Assembly (NCBI GenBank): GCA_033725935.1
Contig: MU867065.1
Location: 372,001 to 436,000, forward strand
Source of the DNA: Cladorrhinum sp. PSN259
Taxonomy: Eukaryota > Ascomycota > Sordariomycetes > Sordariales > Podosporaceae
DNA length: 64,000 bases
Reading direction: 5' to 3'
Within the stretch, counting starts at the first letter, position 1, and each line of letters begins with the position of its first letter. This document shows, in pieces, positions 30,601-45,600 of the stretch. The notes below the pieces were generated by a model. It did no database searches, was not told the origin of the DNA, and was given only the letters and a program-made list of their open reading frames with translations. The position numbers were made by a program, and so were the translations under genes.

Positions 30601-33600
30601 ACGGAAGACGAGGTTGCCCTCTACAAACTTGATCAGAGAGTCCAAAAGACCCTTCCTTCGACTACCCAAGAGAGCCAGATGCTGAAACTCTGGGCTTCCG
30701 CCCTTCGACTCCCAGATTTCGAGATTGGAGTTGAGGACAACTTTGTTGCACTTGGTGGTGATTCAATCACCGCGATAAAGCTTGTAGCACTCGCTAGATC
30801 GGAAGGCCTGTCCATCACTGTCTCGTCAATTTTTCAACATGGCACCATTGCTGCCCTCTGTGCGTCATTTGCTGGCTGTGATAAGAAAGCGGGAGATGTT
30901 CCTTCGGTTCCGCAGCACAGAATCGACCACCCTCAACTTTCCGATATTGCATTGCAATGCAACATTCCCGAGGAGGAGATTGAAGACATTTTTCCGTGCA
31001 CCGCATTGCAGGAAGGCATGATGATCATGACTGAGCAAAACCCAACTGCCTATGTCGCTCATCATGTCATGGAGCTCCCCAAATGGGTTGATCTGGCTGT
31101 CTTTCTTCGCACGTGGCAAGCCATCACTGATGCGCATCCAATCCTACGGACAAGGATGGTTCCTTCAGGCATGCAAGTTGTACTTCGGCCAAAGCCCCTG
31201 CAATGGACAGCATTTGAATCCGACAACATCCGCGCCTATATCCAACAAGTGCGCAAGGAGAAGATCGGCTTTGGTACTGGTCTCACTCAACAAACAGTAC
31301 TCAAGAACCCTCTGCGCTTTGTGTGGACGGCACACCATTGTGTGTATGATGGATGGTCAATGTCACTGCTTGCGGAACAGATTTGTACATTTTACAGAAG
31401 GTTTTCTGGACCATCGAAGCAGGTGATACAAGTTGAGGAGGCGCCTGCGATTAGCTTCAAGTCTTTTGTTGAGCATATCGCAACAATCGACAAGGCGGAG
31501 GCCAATCAATTCTGGCGTGAGGAGCTGGATGGGATAGATCCACCATCATTCCCTCCATCGCTGCCTTCTTCTTATCAAGCCCTCGCAGACTCAATGTTGG
31601 AGGCCACCATCACTTTCCCAAGGCATTCCAAGTCGACATTCACAACATCCACACTCATTCGCACCGCGTGGGCTATTCTGATTTCGGCGTACACCGGTTC
31701 TCATCAGGATATTGTCTACGGAATAGCAGGGACTGGTCGCAGTATTCCGCTCGACGGAGTGTTTGGGCTTATTGGACCTACACTTGCTACGGTCCCCTTC
31801 AGAGTCGCCTTGGACTTTGGAGAAACGGTCAAGGAGCTCCTCGCTCGAGTTCAGCACCGGTCTTTTGACATGCTGGAGTTTGAGCAATATGGTCTTCAGA
31901 ACATCAGGAAGTCTTGCCCTACTGCGCCCGCAGCCTGTGACTTTCAGAGCTTGTTGGTTGTCCACCCCGAGGCAAAGGATGCCGCTTCCCAAACAGACTT
32001 TGTGTGGAGCTCCGATCGGTCTGCAGCAGACTTCCTCACGAACGCCCTAACCTTGGAGTGCCAGGCGGACCAAGCGGGGTTGTCTCTCACGGCATCATAC
32101 GACTCGTCGATAATGGATGAGAGACAGATGCGGCGCATGATTTCAACCTTTGAGCACATTCTTGGGCAAGTTTGCCAAGGCGAACGCAATGGAAGGCTCC
32201 GTCTCAGTGACATGGACACTGTCAGTCCCCAGGATCGGAAGGAGATTTCACACATCACACAACATCTGCCATCTCGTGTTGATGACCGTGTTCATGACAT
32301 GTTTGTCCGTCAGGCAACTGCGACCCCTAACGCCCTTGCCGTTTCTGCCTGGGACGGCGATCTCAGCTATATTCAGCTCCATCAGCTCTCTAGTAGGCTG
32401 GCAGCCCATCTTCGATCTCTCGGTGTTGGACCCGAGTGTTTTGTTCCCTTTTGTTTCGAGAAGTCGAAGTGGGTACCTGTCACTCAACTTGCAATTCTCA
32501 AGGCAGGAGGCGCCTGCGTACCGCTGGATCCTGGCCAACCTCTCGATCGCCTTCAGAGCATCATCAACACCCTCGAGCCCAAGGTTATAATCACATCATC
32601 CATGCACGAAAACCTACTCAACTCATGCACCCAGATCCACAACTTTGTTCAGGTCTCTCATGCTACGATGGACCAATTACCGAAGGCCGATAGCCAGTCA
32701 ACCAACCCTGAGACGACTCCCAGCTCCGCATGCTATGCCATCTTCACGAGTGGAAGTACCGGAACACCGAAGGGAGTTATCTGGGAACACTCCGCACTAT
32801 GCACAAGCATGACTGAGCATGGAGCCGCCTTCAACTACTCCAATGACACTCGAGTTCTGCAATTCTCTTCTCACACCTTTGACGTGAGTGTCTCAGAGTT
32901 GCTGACAACTCTAGTGTTTGGTGGCTGTGTCTGCATCCCTGACGACTTCACTCGTATGAATGGCATTTCGGAATTCATGAACGAGAAGCGCGTCAACTGG
33001 ACTTTCTTCGCACCCTCCTTTGCCCGACTCATGGACCCGGCAACAGTCCCGGGACTGAGAACTATTGTTCTCGGCGGTGAAGCCCCAGGCAAGGACAATA
33101 TTGAGCGCTGGTCTGGAAGACCTGGTCTTGAGCTCATTATAACATACGGTCCGGCAGAGAGCAGCATTTACTGCGCCAAAAACAGCGTTCGAGGTCCACA
33201 GATTGATGGCAGCATCGGTCACTCCATCGGTGGCATGATGTGGGTTGCTGATCTTGGTCACCCAACACAACTTGCGCCTATTGGTGCAGTTGGTGAGATT
33301 GTGGTTGAAGGCAGTATACTTGCTAGAGGGTATCTTAAGGATCCTGAGAAGACTGCCGCTGCATTTCGCTCGATGCCAGCAAGCTGGGCCGTAGGACGCA
33401 GCCCTCGGGTCTACTTCACAGGTGATCTTGGCCGTGTCAACACCGACGGTACTATTAGCTGCCTTGGAAGGAGAGATGACCAAGTCAAGATTAGAGGTCA
33501 GCGTGTGGAGCTTCCAGATATTGAGTACCATCTTCGAAAGGATGAGTGTGTGAGACAAGCCTTGGTTCTTTATCCCCGCTCTGGCCCTTGCGCGAATCAC

Positions 33601-36600
33601 TTGGTCGGCATCCTTGCGATGGCTCGGAGCAAGCCAAAGACAGGCCCCGCGTCATCGACAGACATCACTCTTGCCAATTCGGATAACTGGAACGAGGTTC
33701 CAGAGATTCAGGACCGTCTGTCACAAAAGGTTCCGGTCTACATGATCCCTGCTATCTGGGTTGTTCTCAACTCCATCCCAATGATGCCAGCGTCTCAGAA
33801 GGTCAACCGGAAGATGGTCAGCGAGTGGACCAAGGAGATGGACCAGTCGACATACGAACACATCGCCGCTCTGTCATCTGGCAGCACTTCGGAGGAGATT
33901 CCCGTCATGGAAACTCGCCTGCAAGAAAAGATACGGAACATTTGGTGCGAAATCCTCAATGTTGGACCTCATACCATCGGTCCCAACACCTCCTTTTTGC
34001 GCCTTGGCGGGGACTCAATCTCCGCCATGCAAGTTATCACGCGCTGTCGCAGCAATGGTATCAATGTTGCTGTCCAGGACCTTCTTAAGTCCAAGACAAT
34101 CTCCGACTTTTCCAAGCGTGCTGAGGCGTGTATCGTCTCATCGCATGAGTTGGTAGAGCCCATCGAGGACCAAGAAGAGACCGGCGCGCCATTTGCGCTC
34201 TCCCCCATCCAGAAATGGTTTCTGGAACTTGCCCCTTCATCTCACAATTACTTTAACCAGAGTCATCTACTTCGGTTCACCACGCAAGTCGACTTCGAGA
34301 AAGTTCAGGCGGCACTTCTGTTGATCATTGAGCGGCACCCCATGCTCCGTGCAAGGTTCCAGCAGTTGGATGGGACATGGCAGCAGTATATCTCCTCTAA
34401 CTCTGTCGGTTCTTTGCAGTGCCGCCTATTCAAGTCAGTGCGGACAATGCAGGAAGCTGTTGCTTTTGCTTCGGATGCCCAATCTAGCCTCAACATTACT
34501 ACTGGGCCTCTGATTGCGGCTGATGTGTATCAGATGACCGATGGACCGGCTGTTCTCTTCATTACTTGCCATCATATGGTGATCGATCTGGTGTCTTGGA
34601 GAGTAGTCTTGAAGGAACTGGAGGATATCTTGCGCACAGGGCAATTTCCTTTGACACCCAGGTCACTTTCTTTCAAAACCTGGTGTCGCTTGCTGGAAGA
34701 GCAGCCTCAGTCAGCTGCTTTGGAGTGGTCCGCACAAGACCTCGGGTTCTGGGGAGTCACCAGCGGAGAGAATACTTTTGAACAGGTCATTGAACAAGGC
34801 TTCTCTTTGGATGTCCGTGCGACGGAGTTGCTGATGGGCGACTCAAATGTTGCCTTCAATACTGAGCCTCTGGATATTCTTCTGACAGCCGTGTTGCACT
34901 CCTTCAACCAAATCTTCGGCGATATCAGAGGTCCAGTTGCTATTTTCAATGAGGGCCACGGACGCGAGCCTTGGAGGTCTGACATTGATCTATCGTCCAC
35001 CGTTGGATGGTTCACAGCAATGTGCCCGATTGGTCTTTCTGACCATGGAGGTGACGTGCTGCGCTCTGTAAAGGAGGTCAAGGATATTCGTCGCCAGATT
35101 CCCGGGAAAGGACTTCCATTCTTCACCTCCTTTGCTAAAGGAGCTTCCTCGGCTGTCGAGATTACTTTCAACTATTTCGGTCTCCTACAGCAATTTGAAC
35201 GAGAAGGAGCTTTGTTTAACAGGATGTGCTGGGCCCCATTTAACGGGCCATCCGATTCATCCCCTGATGTGCCACGCTTCTCGCTCTTCGATATTTCTGC
35301 TGGAGTGGAGAACGGGGTGCTCACCATGAACTTCGCTTTCAGCAACCGGATTAAGCACATGGATCTCGTTCAACAATGGGTCGGCTCTTGCTCAGATACA
35401 CTGAGCGGGTTGATCCAAGCAACAAGTCGTTACCATGGCCCTTCTTTCACGCTTGTTGACCTCCCTCACTTCAATGGCACCTACGATGTTTTGTCAACGC
35501 TATTCGACACCATTTTGCCAGAATCTGGCGTGTCACCTGGCAATGTTGAGAACATTTATCCCTGCTCGCCAATGCAGACGGCTCTTCTTGTCAGCCAGGC
35601 CCTGAACCCCGCGCTGTACGCTGTAAGATATGTCTGGAATGTTTCGTCCAGGATGGGAACAGGAACAGCCATTGCGGTTGACAAGCTCCTCTCGGCATGG
35701 CAGCAGGTTGTGGAGGCTCACCCTATGTTGCGCACGGTCTTCGTTCAGTCTACATCACGGGTTAATGGCAGAGCGACCAATGTCTATACCCAAGTGGTGC
35801 TGAAGGAGTTTGAGCCTTCTGTTAAGATTTGCGATAACACGACACCATTCCCCGTCGGCCAGCCCCAGGATCATATCTACAACGGACCGCCTCACCACCT
35901 CATCCTCTTCCCCGAGGAATCAGGTGAGGTGAAATTGCAGTTGGATATCAGCCATGTTCTGATTGACGGGACATCTGTCAGCATCCTGCTTGACCACTTT
36001 ACCAAGGCCTTCGACGGTGGTCTTGAAATTGACGACGTTATTCAAGAGGCTTACGGAAGCTATGTGGGCCACCTCAACAAGCAGGATCTGGAATCTTCGC
36101 GCCAATACTGGAATACTTACCTAGGCGGTGCAGAGCCATGTCTGTTTCCAAGCCTGAGGATGGTGCCCCCTCCTCAGTCATTGCTTGAGCATCTTCACTT
36201 CACATATCCCGGCCATGAACGACTTCATTCTCTCTGCACCGAAACTGAAACAACCGTGGCTAGTGTATTCAAGTTAGCTTGGGCCCTGGTACTGCAGACT
36301 TACACCGGCAACGACTCTCCTTGTTTTGGTTTCTTGGCTTCTGGACGCGACCTCCCAATTGATGGAATTGACCAGGCTGTCGGACCATTCATCAACATGC
36401 TTGTATGCATGGTACCCCTGGAAGATGACGGCGTTATGGTTGACTGCGCTCTCAAGACTGCTCATAACGATTATGTCAACTCTCTCTCACACCAGCTTTG
36501 TTCGCTGGCGGAGATCCAGCGAAGCTTGGGCTTGGGCGGTAGCAGACTGTTCAACACCGCATTGTCTGTGCAAAGATTGGCTCACTTCACGACCAGCAAT

Positions 36601-39600
36601 GCCACCCTCGAGTTCAAGCAGATTGATGCCGAAGATCCCAGCGAATTCGATGTTGCGCTCAATATTGGAGACGCGCCGGGTTTTGTTGATGTCAGCCTTG
36701 TTTACAACACCGCTTTGATGTCAGAACAACAAGCTAAGGGCATAGCGACCACATTTAACCAGGCCATTGATAGTATTCTTGACCTCATCTCGAGCCCTCT
36801 TCGCAGCATCACCCTCATGACTCCCGGCAACTTCCAACGAATTGCCGCCCAGAACGACCTCATTGCCCGAACAACTGTTTCAGCTCAGTGCGACGAGCTC
36901 ATTGCTTTTCATCTTCGCTCTAGAGGCCACGAGCAAGCTGTTTGTGGCTGGGATCTCTCACTCACCTACTTTGAACTGAATGCTCTGGCTGATGCCGTTG
37001 CTCAGCATCTCATTTCGAAGTACTCCGTTTCCAGCAACATGATTGTGCCATTCTGTTTTGAGAAGAGTTCATGGGCCATTGTGGTCATGCTGGGTATCCT
37101 GAAGGCTGGAGCAGCTTTTGTGCCTTTGGACCACGTCCATCCGGTTGACAGGCTGTCAGCGCTTTCGCAACGTGTTGCCGCTCCCGTGGTTATATGCTCG
37201 GAAACCAATCAGCAGATTGGTCGCACTCTTTCAACTGATACCGGGATTCCGCACTTTGTTATTGGGGCCCAGACTATCGGCGCTCTGAGGGCGACAACCA
37301 GCTCGACAAGGACTGCCAGACTCATCTCTACAGCAAGGAAGCCTACCGACCTAGCATATTGCCTCTTCACCAGCGGCAGCACAGGGACACCGAAGGGCGT
37401 GCTCATTCAACATCAAGCTCTGTGCAGTGGCGCTACGATGCATGGGGACGCGTTCAACTACACGTCGCAGGCCCGCGTGTTACAGTTTGCTTCCTATGTT
37501 TTTGACGCCTGTATCACCGAGATCATTACAACTCTGGTTAAGGGCGGTTGCATTTGTGTTCCCTCTGAGGAGCAGCGGATGGATCCTGACAAGCTGATGG
37601 CATTCATCACTGATCTACAGGTCAACCATGCTCTCCTTACTCCCTCGGTGTTGGCTCTTTTGGACCCTGACCAGGTTCCTACGATCAACACTCTTCTCCT
37701 GGGTGGCGAGGCTGCCAGTAATGAGCTTATTCAACGGTGGCGAGCTCCATTCCGCCGCATTCTGATTGCCTATGGACCGACAGAGTGCACTGTTATTTGC
37801 GCAGGTCATGATGCTACATCTCCCGATCGTGTTGCTAACAGCAAGAGCCTCATCGGTGGTAGTGTTGGCAGCGCTGGATGGCTAAGCTACCCGCATGATC
37901 ACAATCGTCTTGTCCCCATTGGTGGTATTGGGGAGCTGTTGGTTGAAGGTCCTATCTTAGCAGAGGGTTACCTCGATGATGAACTCAAGACCGCTGCTGC
38001 ATTTGTTTACCCAACCTGGGCCGAGGGAGGTCGGCGCATGTACAGAACCGGTGATCTCGTCCGCTATTTGGAGGATGGCACACTTGAGTATCTTGGTCGT
38101 CGCGATGACCAAGTCAAACTCTGGGGCCAACGGTTAGAACTTGGCGAGATCGAAGGTCAGCTGCTCAAACTTTCGGAAGTCAAGCAGGCTGCAGTTTTGC
38201 TCATGAAGAAGGGCCTTTGTGATCAGAAAATTGTGGGGATTGTGGTGCTGGAGGGCAAGGTCGAGTCACGAGTGACTGAATGTTTGCAATTTTCTCCTGA
38301 CTCCCAACAAGGGGTCGAGATCTTGTCAGGTGAAGCCGTCTCAACAGCAACGGCGTCCATTGAGAAGGCTCTCGCTGCTGTTCTACCGCACTACATGGTT
38401 CCGTCAGTCTGGCTTTTTGTGCAAAAGCTGCCGCTGATGCCGTCTGGCAAAACCGATCGGCGGTTCCTCAACACTTGCATCTCAAATATCAGCAAAAAGA
38501 TGTATCAGCTTTGCACTGGTCAACAGCAACCCGACTCGGAGGAAGAAGCGAAGCAACACAATGAGGTTGGTGTCGCAACAGCCGTGGCTGGACACGATGT
38601 GGCTGTGGTTGGGTGCAACTCACGAGTCGCGGAGATTATTCGTGGCGTCTGGAGCGATGTTTTGGACCTCGACTCCCAGTCCATCGACCTTTCTGCAGGG
38701 TCTTTTGTCAATCTTGGGGGCGACTCGATCAGTGCCATGGAAGTTGTTGCGCAATGCCGTGACAAGGGCATCCCAGTTCTGATTCAACAGCTCCTGAAGG
38801 CCAAGTCTATCAATCAGGTCGCAGCACACTTTGAGCACCTCAATCTGCCAGGTTCCGAGACAGTTGCTCCTAACTCCACGACGAACGAGATGGATTCTGG
38901 CCACGAGGCTGATCAAGAGTCCGAAGTCGAAGAGGCCATCACCCTGTTTGGTCTCTCGCCCATTCAGAAGATGTTTACTCGGGCATTTCCAGGCGAGAAT
39001 CACTTCAACCAGAGCTTCCTGTTGAAGGTTTCCGCAGATAGGATGCGGCTGGGCGAGGTGGAGGTGCGCGAGGCTTTGAGCGTCGTCGTACGACGACATG
39101 CAATGTTGCGTGCCAGATTCCAGAAACTCGGGCGCTCTTTCAAGCAATGGATTGACCCTGTCATTGAGGACTCCTATGTCTTCCAGGCCTGGAAGCTAGC
39201 CGCATCTGTATCCTTCCCTGAAGAGGCTGTGGCACGCATCCAGCAGACTCAACAGTCCTTGGATCTAGAGAATGGCCCAGTATTTGCTGGCGACTTGCTC
39301 AATATCGGGCAGGAACAGTACATATTCCTCACCGCCCATCACTTGGTTATTGACTTGGTATCGTGGCGCATCGTTCTCAAGGATCTCGAGGACTATTTGA
39401 CCAGCGGTGCCATTTCATCTTACAAGAGTATCTCCTTCGAAAAGTGGTGTGGTCTTCTCGGTGCTCATCGGAAGACTCTTGCTAGTAAGACGGTTATTCC
39501 ATGTGAAGTCCCCTCCACCGACTACAATTACTGGGGCATGGCTGGGAAATCCAACTACTCAAGCGACTTTGAGCATCACCAGTTCACCCTTCCAGCTACT

Positions 39601-42600
39601 ACCTCCAACTTGCTGCTGGGGCCTTGCAATGACACCTTAGCAACCGAGCCACTCGATCTGTTCATCTCAGCTATCATGCACTCCTTTGCTGCGACTTTCC
39701 AGGACCGCCAAATTCCGGCTATCTTCAACGAGGGTCACGGTCGTGAGCCCTGGAGTGACTCCATTGATCTGTCAAGGACAGTCGGCTGGTTCACTACTAT
39801 CGCACCTGTCTGGGTCGATGCGGAGAGGTGCGACAAGAACATTCTACAATACGTAAAGGAGACAAAGGAGTTCCGCCAGAACACACCTAACAAGGGCTTC
39901 TCGTACTTCAGCTCTCTCGACTTCGAGAAACGGCCTTTTGCGATGGAGGTGGCTTTCAATTACTTTGGCTCTTTCCAGCAATTAGACCGCGATGGGGCAC
40001 TCTTCAAGCAAGTTCATTGGCGGAATCTTGGTGTTGATCCCTGTGAAGCCAGCCCAAAGACCAAGAGGTTCTCACTCATCGAGGTCAGCGCTGAGATTGA
40101 GAATCAGCAGTTGGTGTTCACTTTCAGCTTTAATAGCAGCATTGCACGACAGGACGACATCCATCGCTGGATTACTAATTATCAGAAGAGCCTTGAGCAG
40201 CTTGCAAGAGCATTGGGAGAACAGGCGCAGCCGGCCACCCATCCGACCTTTAAGATACTTGGAATCCCAGAGGGCAACGTCGAAGATGTATATCCCTGTT
40301 TGCCATCCCAGCAGGGCATGTTGTTGAGCCAGACCAGGGATCCTGAGCTTTACTGGTTCAGGTCGGTGTACGAAGTTCAGTCATCCAGCAACACTTCAAT
40401 CACCGCTCAACAACTGCAGCAAGCATGGCAGGCAGTCGTTCAACACCACCCCGTTCTTAGAACAGTCTTTGTCGAACAGGACTCAACTGATGGGCTCTAT
40501 GATCAACTCGTTCTCAAGGGCTATGAGCCGACAGTTGTGGAGCGCGACGTTGAAGGACAGCTGGCTGACGCTGAGTTCATGGAGTCGTTGAAGGTTGGGC
40601 CGATCTCTTCCGACTTGCTCAGCCACCGTGTCCCTCAGCACCAACTGTACATTCTTCGCCATACTGCTTCCGGAAAGCTGTTTGTCAGTTTCCTGATCAG
40701 TCACGCCATTGCCGACGGCGTCTCCATGGGTATTCTGATCCGTGACTTTGGTCTGGCGTGTCAAGGTCAAAGTCTCGGCAGCCATCAGCCACTCCTGAAG
40801 AACTACACCGAGCACCTCAACATACGAGATGCTGCAGCCGACGTTGACTTCTGGAAAAAGTCTCTTGATGGAATCGACCCCTGTCTTCTTCCCTCAGAGC
40901 CATCTTTGTCATCAATGAAGGGGCTTGGGAAGGTCAACATACCTCTGGAGAACGTCAACTACACCAAAATGCAAAGCACCGCCCGGAGACTCGGGGTCTC
41001 ACTGTTCACCCTCCTTCAGGTCACTTGGGCTTTGACTTTGAGAGAGTACATCAACGCCGACAGAGAGGAGTGCGCCTTTGGAGTCGTTACTGCCGGGCGC
41101 GACTTGCCGGTCAAGGGCATCCAGGATATGGTTGGGCCACTTGTCAATATTCTTGTCGCAAGAGTGATGCTGCCTCACGATCAGACTGTCGCACAGATTG
41201 TTGAAGCTGTCCATGACGGCTTTATTGACAACTTGGCGCATCAGACATCTTCGCTGGCAGAGATCACCCACGAACTTGAAGCTGGAACCTTGTTCAACAC
41301 GGGTATGACCTTGCAGAAGGCCGGAAGAGGTGACGAAGTTTCTGAAGTAGAGTTCAAGCCTGTTGGAGGGCAAGATCCCACCGAGGTAAGATGACCAGTC
41401 GCTCGATTGAAGTCAAGATAGCTAACAGGTTACAGTTCGACATGGTGGTTCAAGCTCTTGATGATGGCCAGCGTCTCAGGGTTCATCTAGGCTATTGGTA
41501 TAACAAGGTCTCTGACGAGCGCGCCGGCAACATATCCAACACCTTTGGATCCATTCTGGGACAGATTGTCCAAGACCCTAACGTCCGTCCTATTGATCTC
41601 CAAATGGTCTCTGAGAAGGACGTACAGCAACTCTGGGCCTGGAATGCTAATCTCCCGCAATCTATGGATCTTCGCATTGAAGAGATGATTGCTCAACGTA
41701 CAGCTGAACATCCTCAACGAGAAGCACTTTGGTCCACCGAAGAGTCACTGACCTACCAAGAGCTTGACCTCTTGTCCACGCGCGTGGCCCAGGAGTTTTT
41801 GGTGGGTGTTGAGCGTGAGGAGACGGTGCCTCTGTGCTTCGAGAAATCCGTTTGGATTGTCATTGCAATGGTCGCTGTCCTCAAGGTAGGCGGCACTGTT
41901 GTGCTCATGGATCACTCTCATCCTATTGAGCGCTTGAGATGCATTGTCGACACCGTCAAGGCGAAGCGGGTTCTTGCGTCACCTGCTCAGACTGAGATGT
42001 GCCGCACCCAACTCGGATTGCCCACTGACACCATCTCCAAGGACACATTCAATGGAAGACCTGGGCGCTTTGGTACTTTGCAGAGGAGACAAAAGTCGAG
42101 CAGCGATGCGGCGTATGTCGTGTTTACAAGCGGTTCGACCGGCACACCAAAGGGATCTGTCACGGAGCATCACTCTTTCTGCACGGCAATGTGGGGTTAT
42201 CACCAAGCCATCGGCCAGCTGCCTGGTGAGCGCGTCTTGCAATTTGCATCGTACAGCTTTGACGCGAGCTTTCTCGAGATTCTTGGATCATTGATGGTCG
42301 GCGCGACCGTCTGTTTGCCAACGGAGAAGGAGAGAGGGAACCACCTGGTGTCTTTTATCAACAAATCCAGGACAAGCTTTGCAGTAATCACGCCTTCTGT
42401 CGCTTCCATCATGAGGCCAGAAGATATCCCGACACTCAAGTGCCTCGCTCTCTGTGGCGAGCCCATGACAGCGTCACATATCTCCACGTGGTCAGACAAG
42501 GTACGACTTGTCAACGCGTTTGGTCCCAGCGAATGCTGCGTTGGTAGCGCTGCCAACTCTCCAGTCACCAGCCATTCAAGCCCCAAGTGCATCGGCAAGG

Positions 42601-45600
42601 CAGTTTCATGTTGCTACTGGGTCGTCCATCCACGCAATCACAACCGGCTGTCGCGTATCGGAAACATCGGTGAGCTGCTGATTGAGGGCCCTATTCTCGC
42701 ACGGCACTATCTGAACGAACCGACCAAGACGGCTGCTGCCTTCATCAGCAACCCTGAATGGGCGAGACCTGGCCGCGGTACTAGGCTCTACAAGACAGGA
42801 GACCTTGTTTACCAGAATGCTGATGGGTCCTTCCAGTACGTTGGGCGCAAAGATACACAGGCCAAGATCAGGGGTCAGAGATTGGAGTTTGGCGATGTCG
42901 AGCAAGCTTTCAGAGACGTGTTCCCTGAAGCGGAAAATGTGGTCGCGGAAATTGTTCCGGGCAAGAGATCACCTCGTCTCGTGGTATTCTTCTCAGCAAA
43001 GGCCCTGGATATCTCCACGGTCGAACCGGCCAAGCTTCAAGCAAAGATGGCGCAAAAGGTCCCCGCTTACATGGTCCCGTCAACTATCGTTCCCCTGGAG
43101 AAAATGCCGCTCATGCCTTCTGGAAAGATTGACCGCAAGAAGATAAAGGCTCTTGGGGCTGCTCTGCCGACCCGTCAAGCACCGGTGGCTGCTGGACAGA
43201 GCTCTGCCTCCACATCACCAGTTCAGAAGTCCAAGCAAGATGACGGCCACCCGCCGATGACGGAAATGGAAACTGTGCTAGCAGGTCTCTGGAAGGAGGT
43301 TTTGAAGAACACCCCTGAACGCATCTTGGCTGACCACAGCTTCTTCAAGGTTGGAGGGGATTCTTACACGGCGATGAAGCTCGTTACTGCTGCACGCGCC
43401 AAGGGGGTGCTGCTCAGTGTTGCAACCATCATGCAGACACCAAAGCTCTCTGACATGGCAAGCAAGGCCAGTCGCAAGCCGGGCAAGGGTTCTGCGGCCC
43501 CGGCCAACACCGTTACTCTCCCATTCAGTTTGGTTGATTGGAATCCAGAGCTTGAGGAGGAGGTCTCCCGCCAATGTGGTGTGCCAGCCAGAAACATTGA
43601 GGATGTCTACCCTTGCACTGCGCTTCAGGAAGGCCTCTTTGTTCTCTCAGTCAAACAAGCAGGCGCGTATGTCGCTAGACATTGTTACAGAGTGCCACGC
43701 GCACTTGACTTGGACAAGTATATGCAGGCTTGGGAGATTGTGTACCGCGAGAGTGCAATCCTTCGCACACACATCGTCCAGCTTGATGCTGCCGACAAGA
43801 GACGGCCGTCCGGGCTGTACCAGGTTGTCGTCAACAAGCCGATTGTCTGGCAGCGGGCCACTTCTCTTGATGCTTTTGCTGTGTCAACACAACGGGTTTT
43901 GCTCGGTAGTGCTTTGGCACAGTTCGCCGTGGTCAACAACAGCAACGACGACAATGACCGATACGTGGTTATCACAATGCATCACGCTGCCTATGACGCC
44001 GCATCATTAGGTATGCTGCTCGAAGATGTAGAGAAAGTCTACAGTGGAAAAAAAACCCCAGCAAGACTTGCGTTCTGTGAAATCATCAAGCAGCTCGAGA
44101 GCAGTCAAGTGGAGGAGACTAGACAGTTCTGGTCCAAGTACCTTGAAGGAGTTCAGCCGCTCAATTTCCCAATGGTTCCTTCGGGCTATGTCACGTCTTC
44201 GGATTCAATCTATGACTATGATCTCAGGCTACCGACCACGGCATCGGTATCTCATACGATGGCGACCGTCATCAGGGTGTCGTGGGCTCTGGTGCTTGGG
44301 TGGCATGCAAATGCCGAGGATATTGTGTTTGGAGAGACGATCAGTGGGAGGAACTCGGATGGGAGCGGTATGGATGCGGAGGTTCAAGGACCAATGATCA
44401 CCACCGTCCCCGTTCGCCTTCTCCTGGATCAGGAGGCTGGTGTAAAAGGTGTGCTCGACCACATGCAGGCGACCTTGGTGGAGATGATTCCTTACCAGCA
44501 GGCTGGTTTGCAGAATATCAGGAGTGTTAGTGCGAGTGCTGCAGCTGCCTGTGCGTTTGGATGCCTGGTTACCATTGCCCCTGAGGCTTCTGTACCGGGC
44601 GGATCCGGTCTGGGGATCGAACCTGTTGATGTTGGAACTCCGCCTGTAATGAGCCATCCACTCTCGGTGCAGTTTATTCTTGGGGACAAGGGGACGATGA
44701 AGATTTCTGTTATTCATGATAAGCAGGTGGTGGATGGGGTCCAAGTGAAGAAAATGGTGAAGCAGTTTGCTGGTGTTGTGGAGCAATTGGCTGCTGGAGG
44801 AGAGGAGAAGCATTTGAGAGATATCAAAATGGCGGTTGATGTTGAGGATGGCGCGGCACTGACTATTGACACGTCTGGTGCCATGCATGCAGAGATGGAG
44901 GAGATGTTGGAGGATATTTCATCTCATCAGCTGAGCAAGCCTGCTTCTGAGGTTGCGGGTCCGAGACGTGGGGTCAAGGAGTTGGAAGCAGAGATGCGGC
45001 ACCTCTGGGCGGATATTCTCAAGGTGCGTCCGGAAGAGATTGGAGAGCAGGATAACTTCTTTGATCTGGGTGGTGATTCCATCAGCTCAATGAGGTTGGT
45101 GACGGCTGCAGAGAGGAAGGAGATCACAGTCACAGTCGCAGACATCTTCCAGCATCCGACTCTCAAGGAGCTGTGCAGGGTTGCGGCACAATCTGGGGAG
45201 AATGCCGGGCATGAGACTGTTGAGACTGCGCAGGCAATCCCTGAGCTCTACCAAGAATTCGGCGTGGTTGACCAGCTCGGCCTGGAGCGCGGTGATGTCG
45301 TCAAGGCAGTTTGCACACAGCTATCTGTCTTCCCCGCTGACATCGAGGACGTTTATCCCGCAACGGACTATCAGGCTTGGGCTGTCAGCCACGGTCTGAT
45401 GAGGTCCCGAGGCAACACTAACTACTTTCTGTTCCGTCTTTACGGAGACCTCGACACGTTCCGACTCGAGCAGGCATGCAGAAAGATGGTGGCAAATAAC
45501 CCCATTCTTCGAACACTTTTCACCACCATCGGCGGCCAGGTCATGCAAGTCGTCGTCCATTCGTACCAGGTCGAGTTTATGAGATACGGAAGCGAGCACA

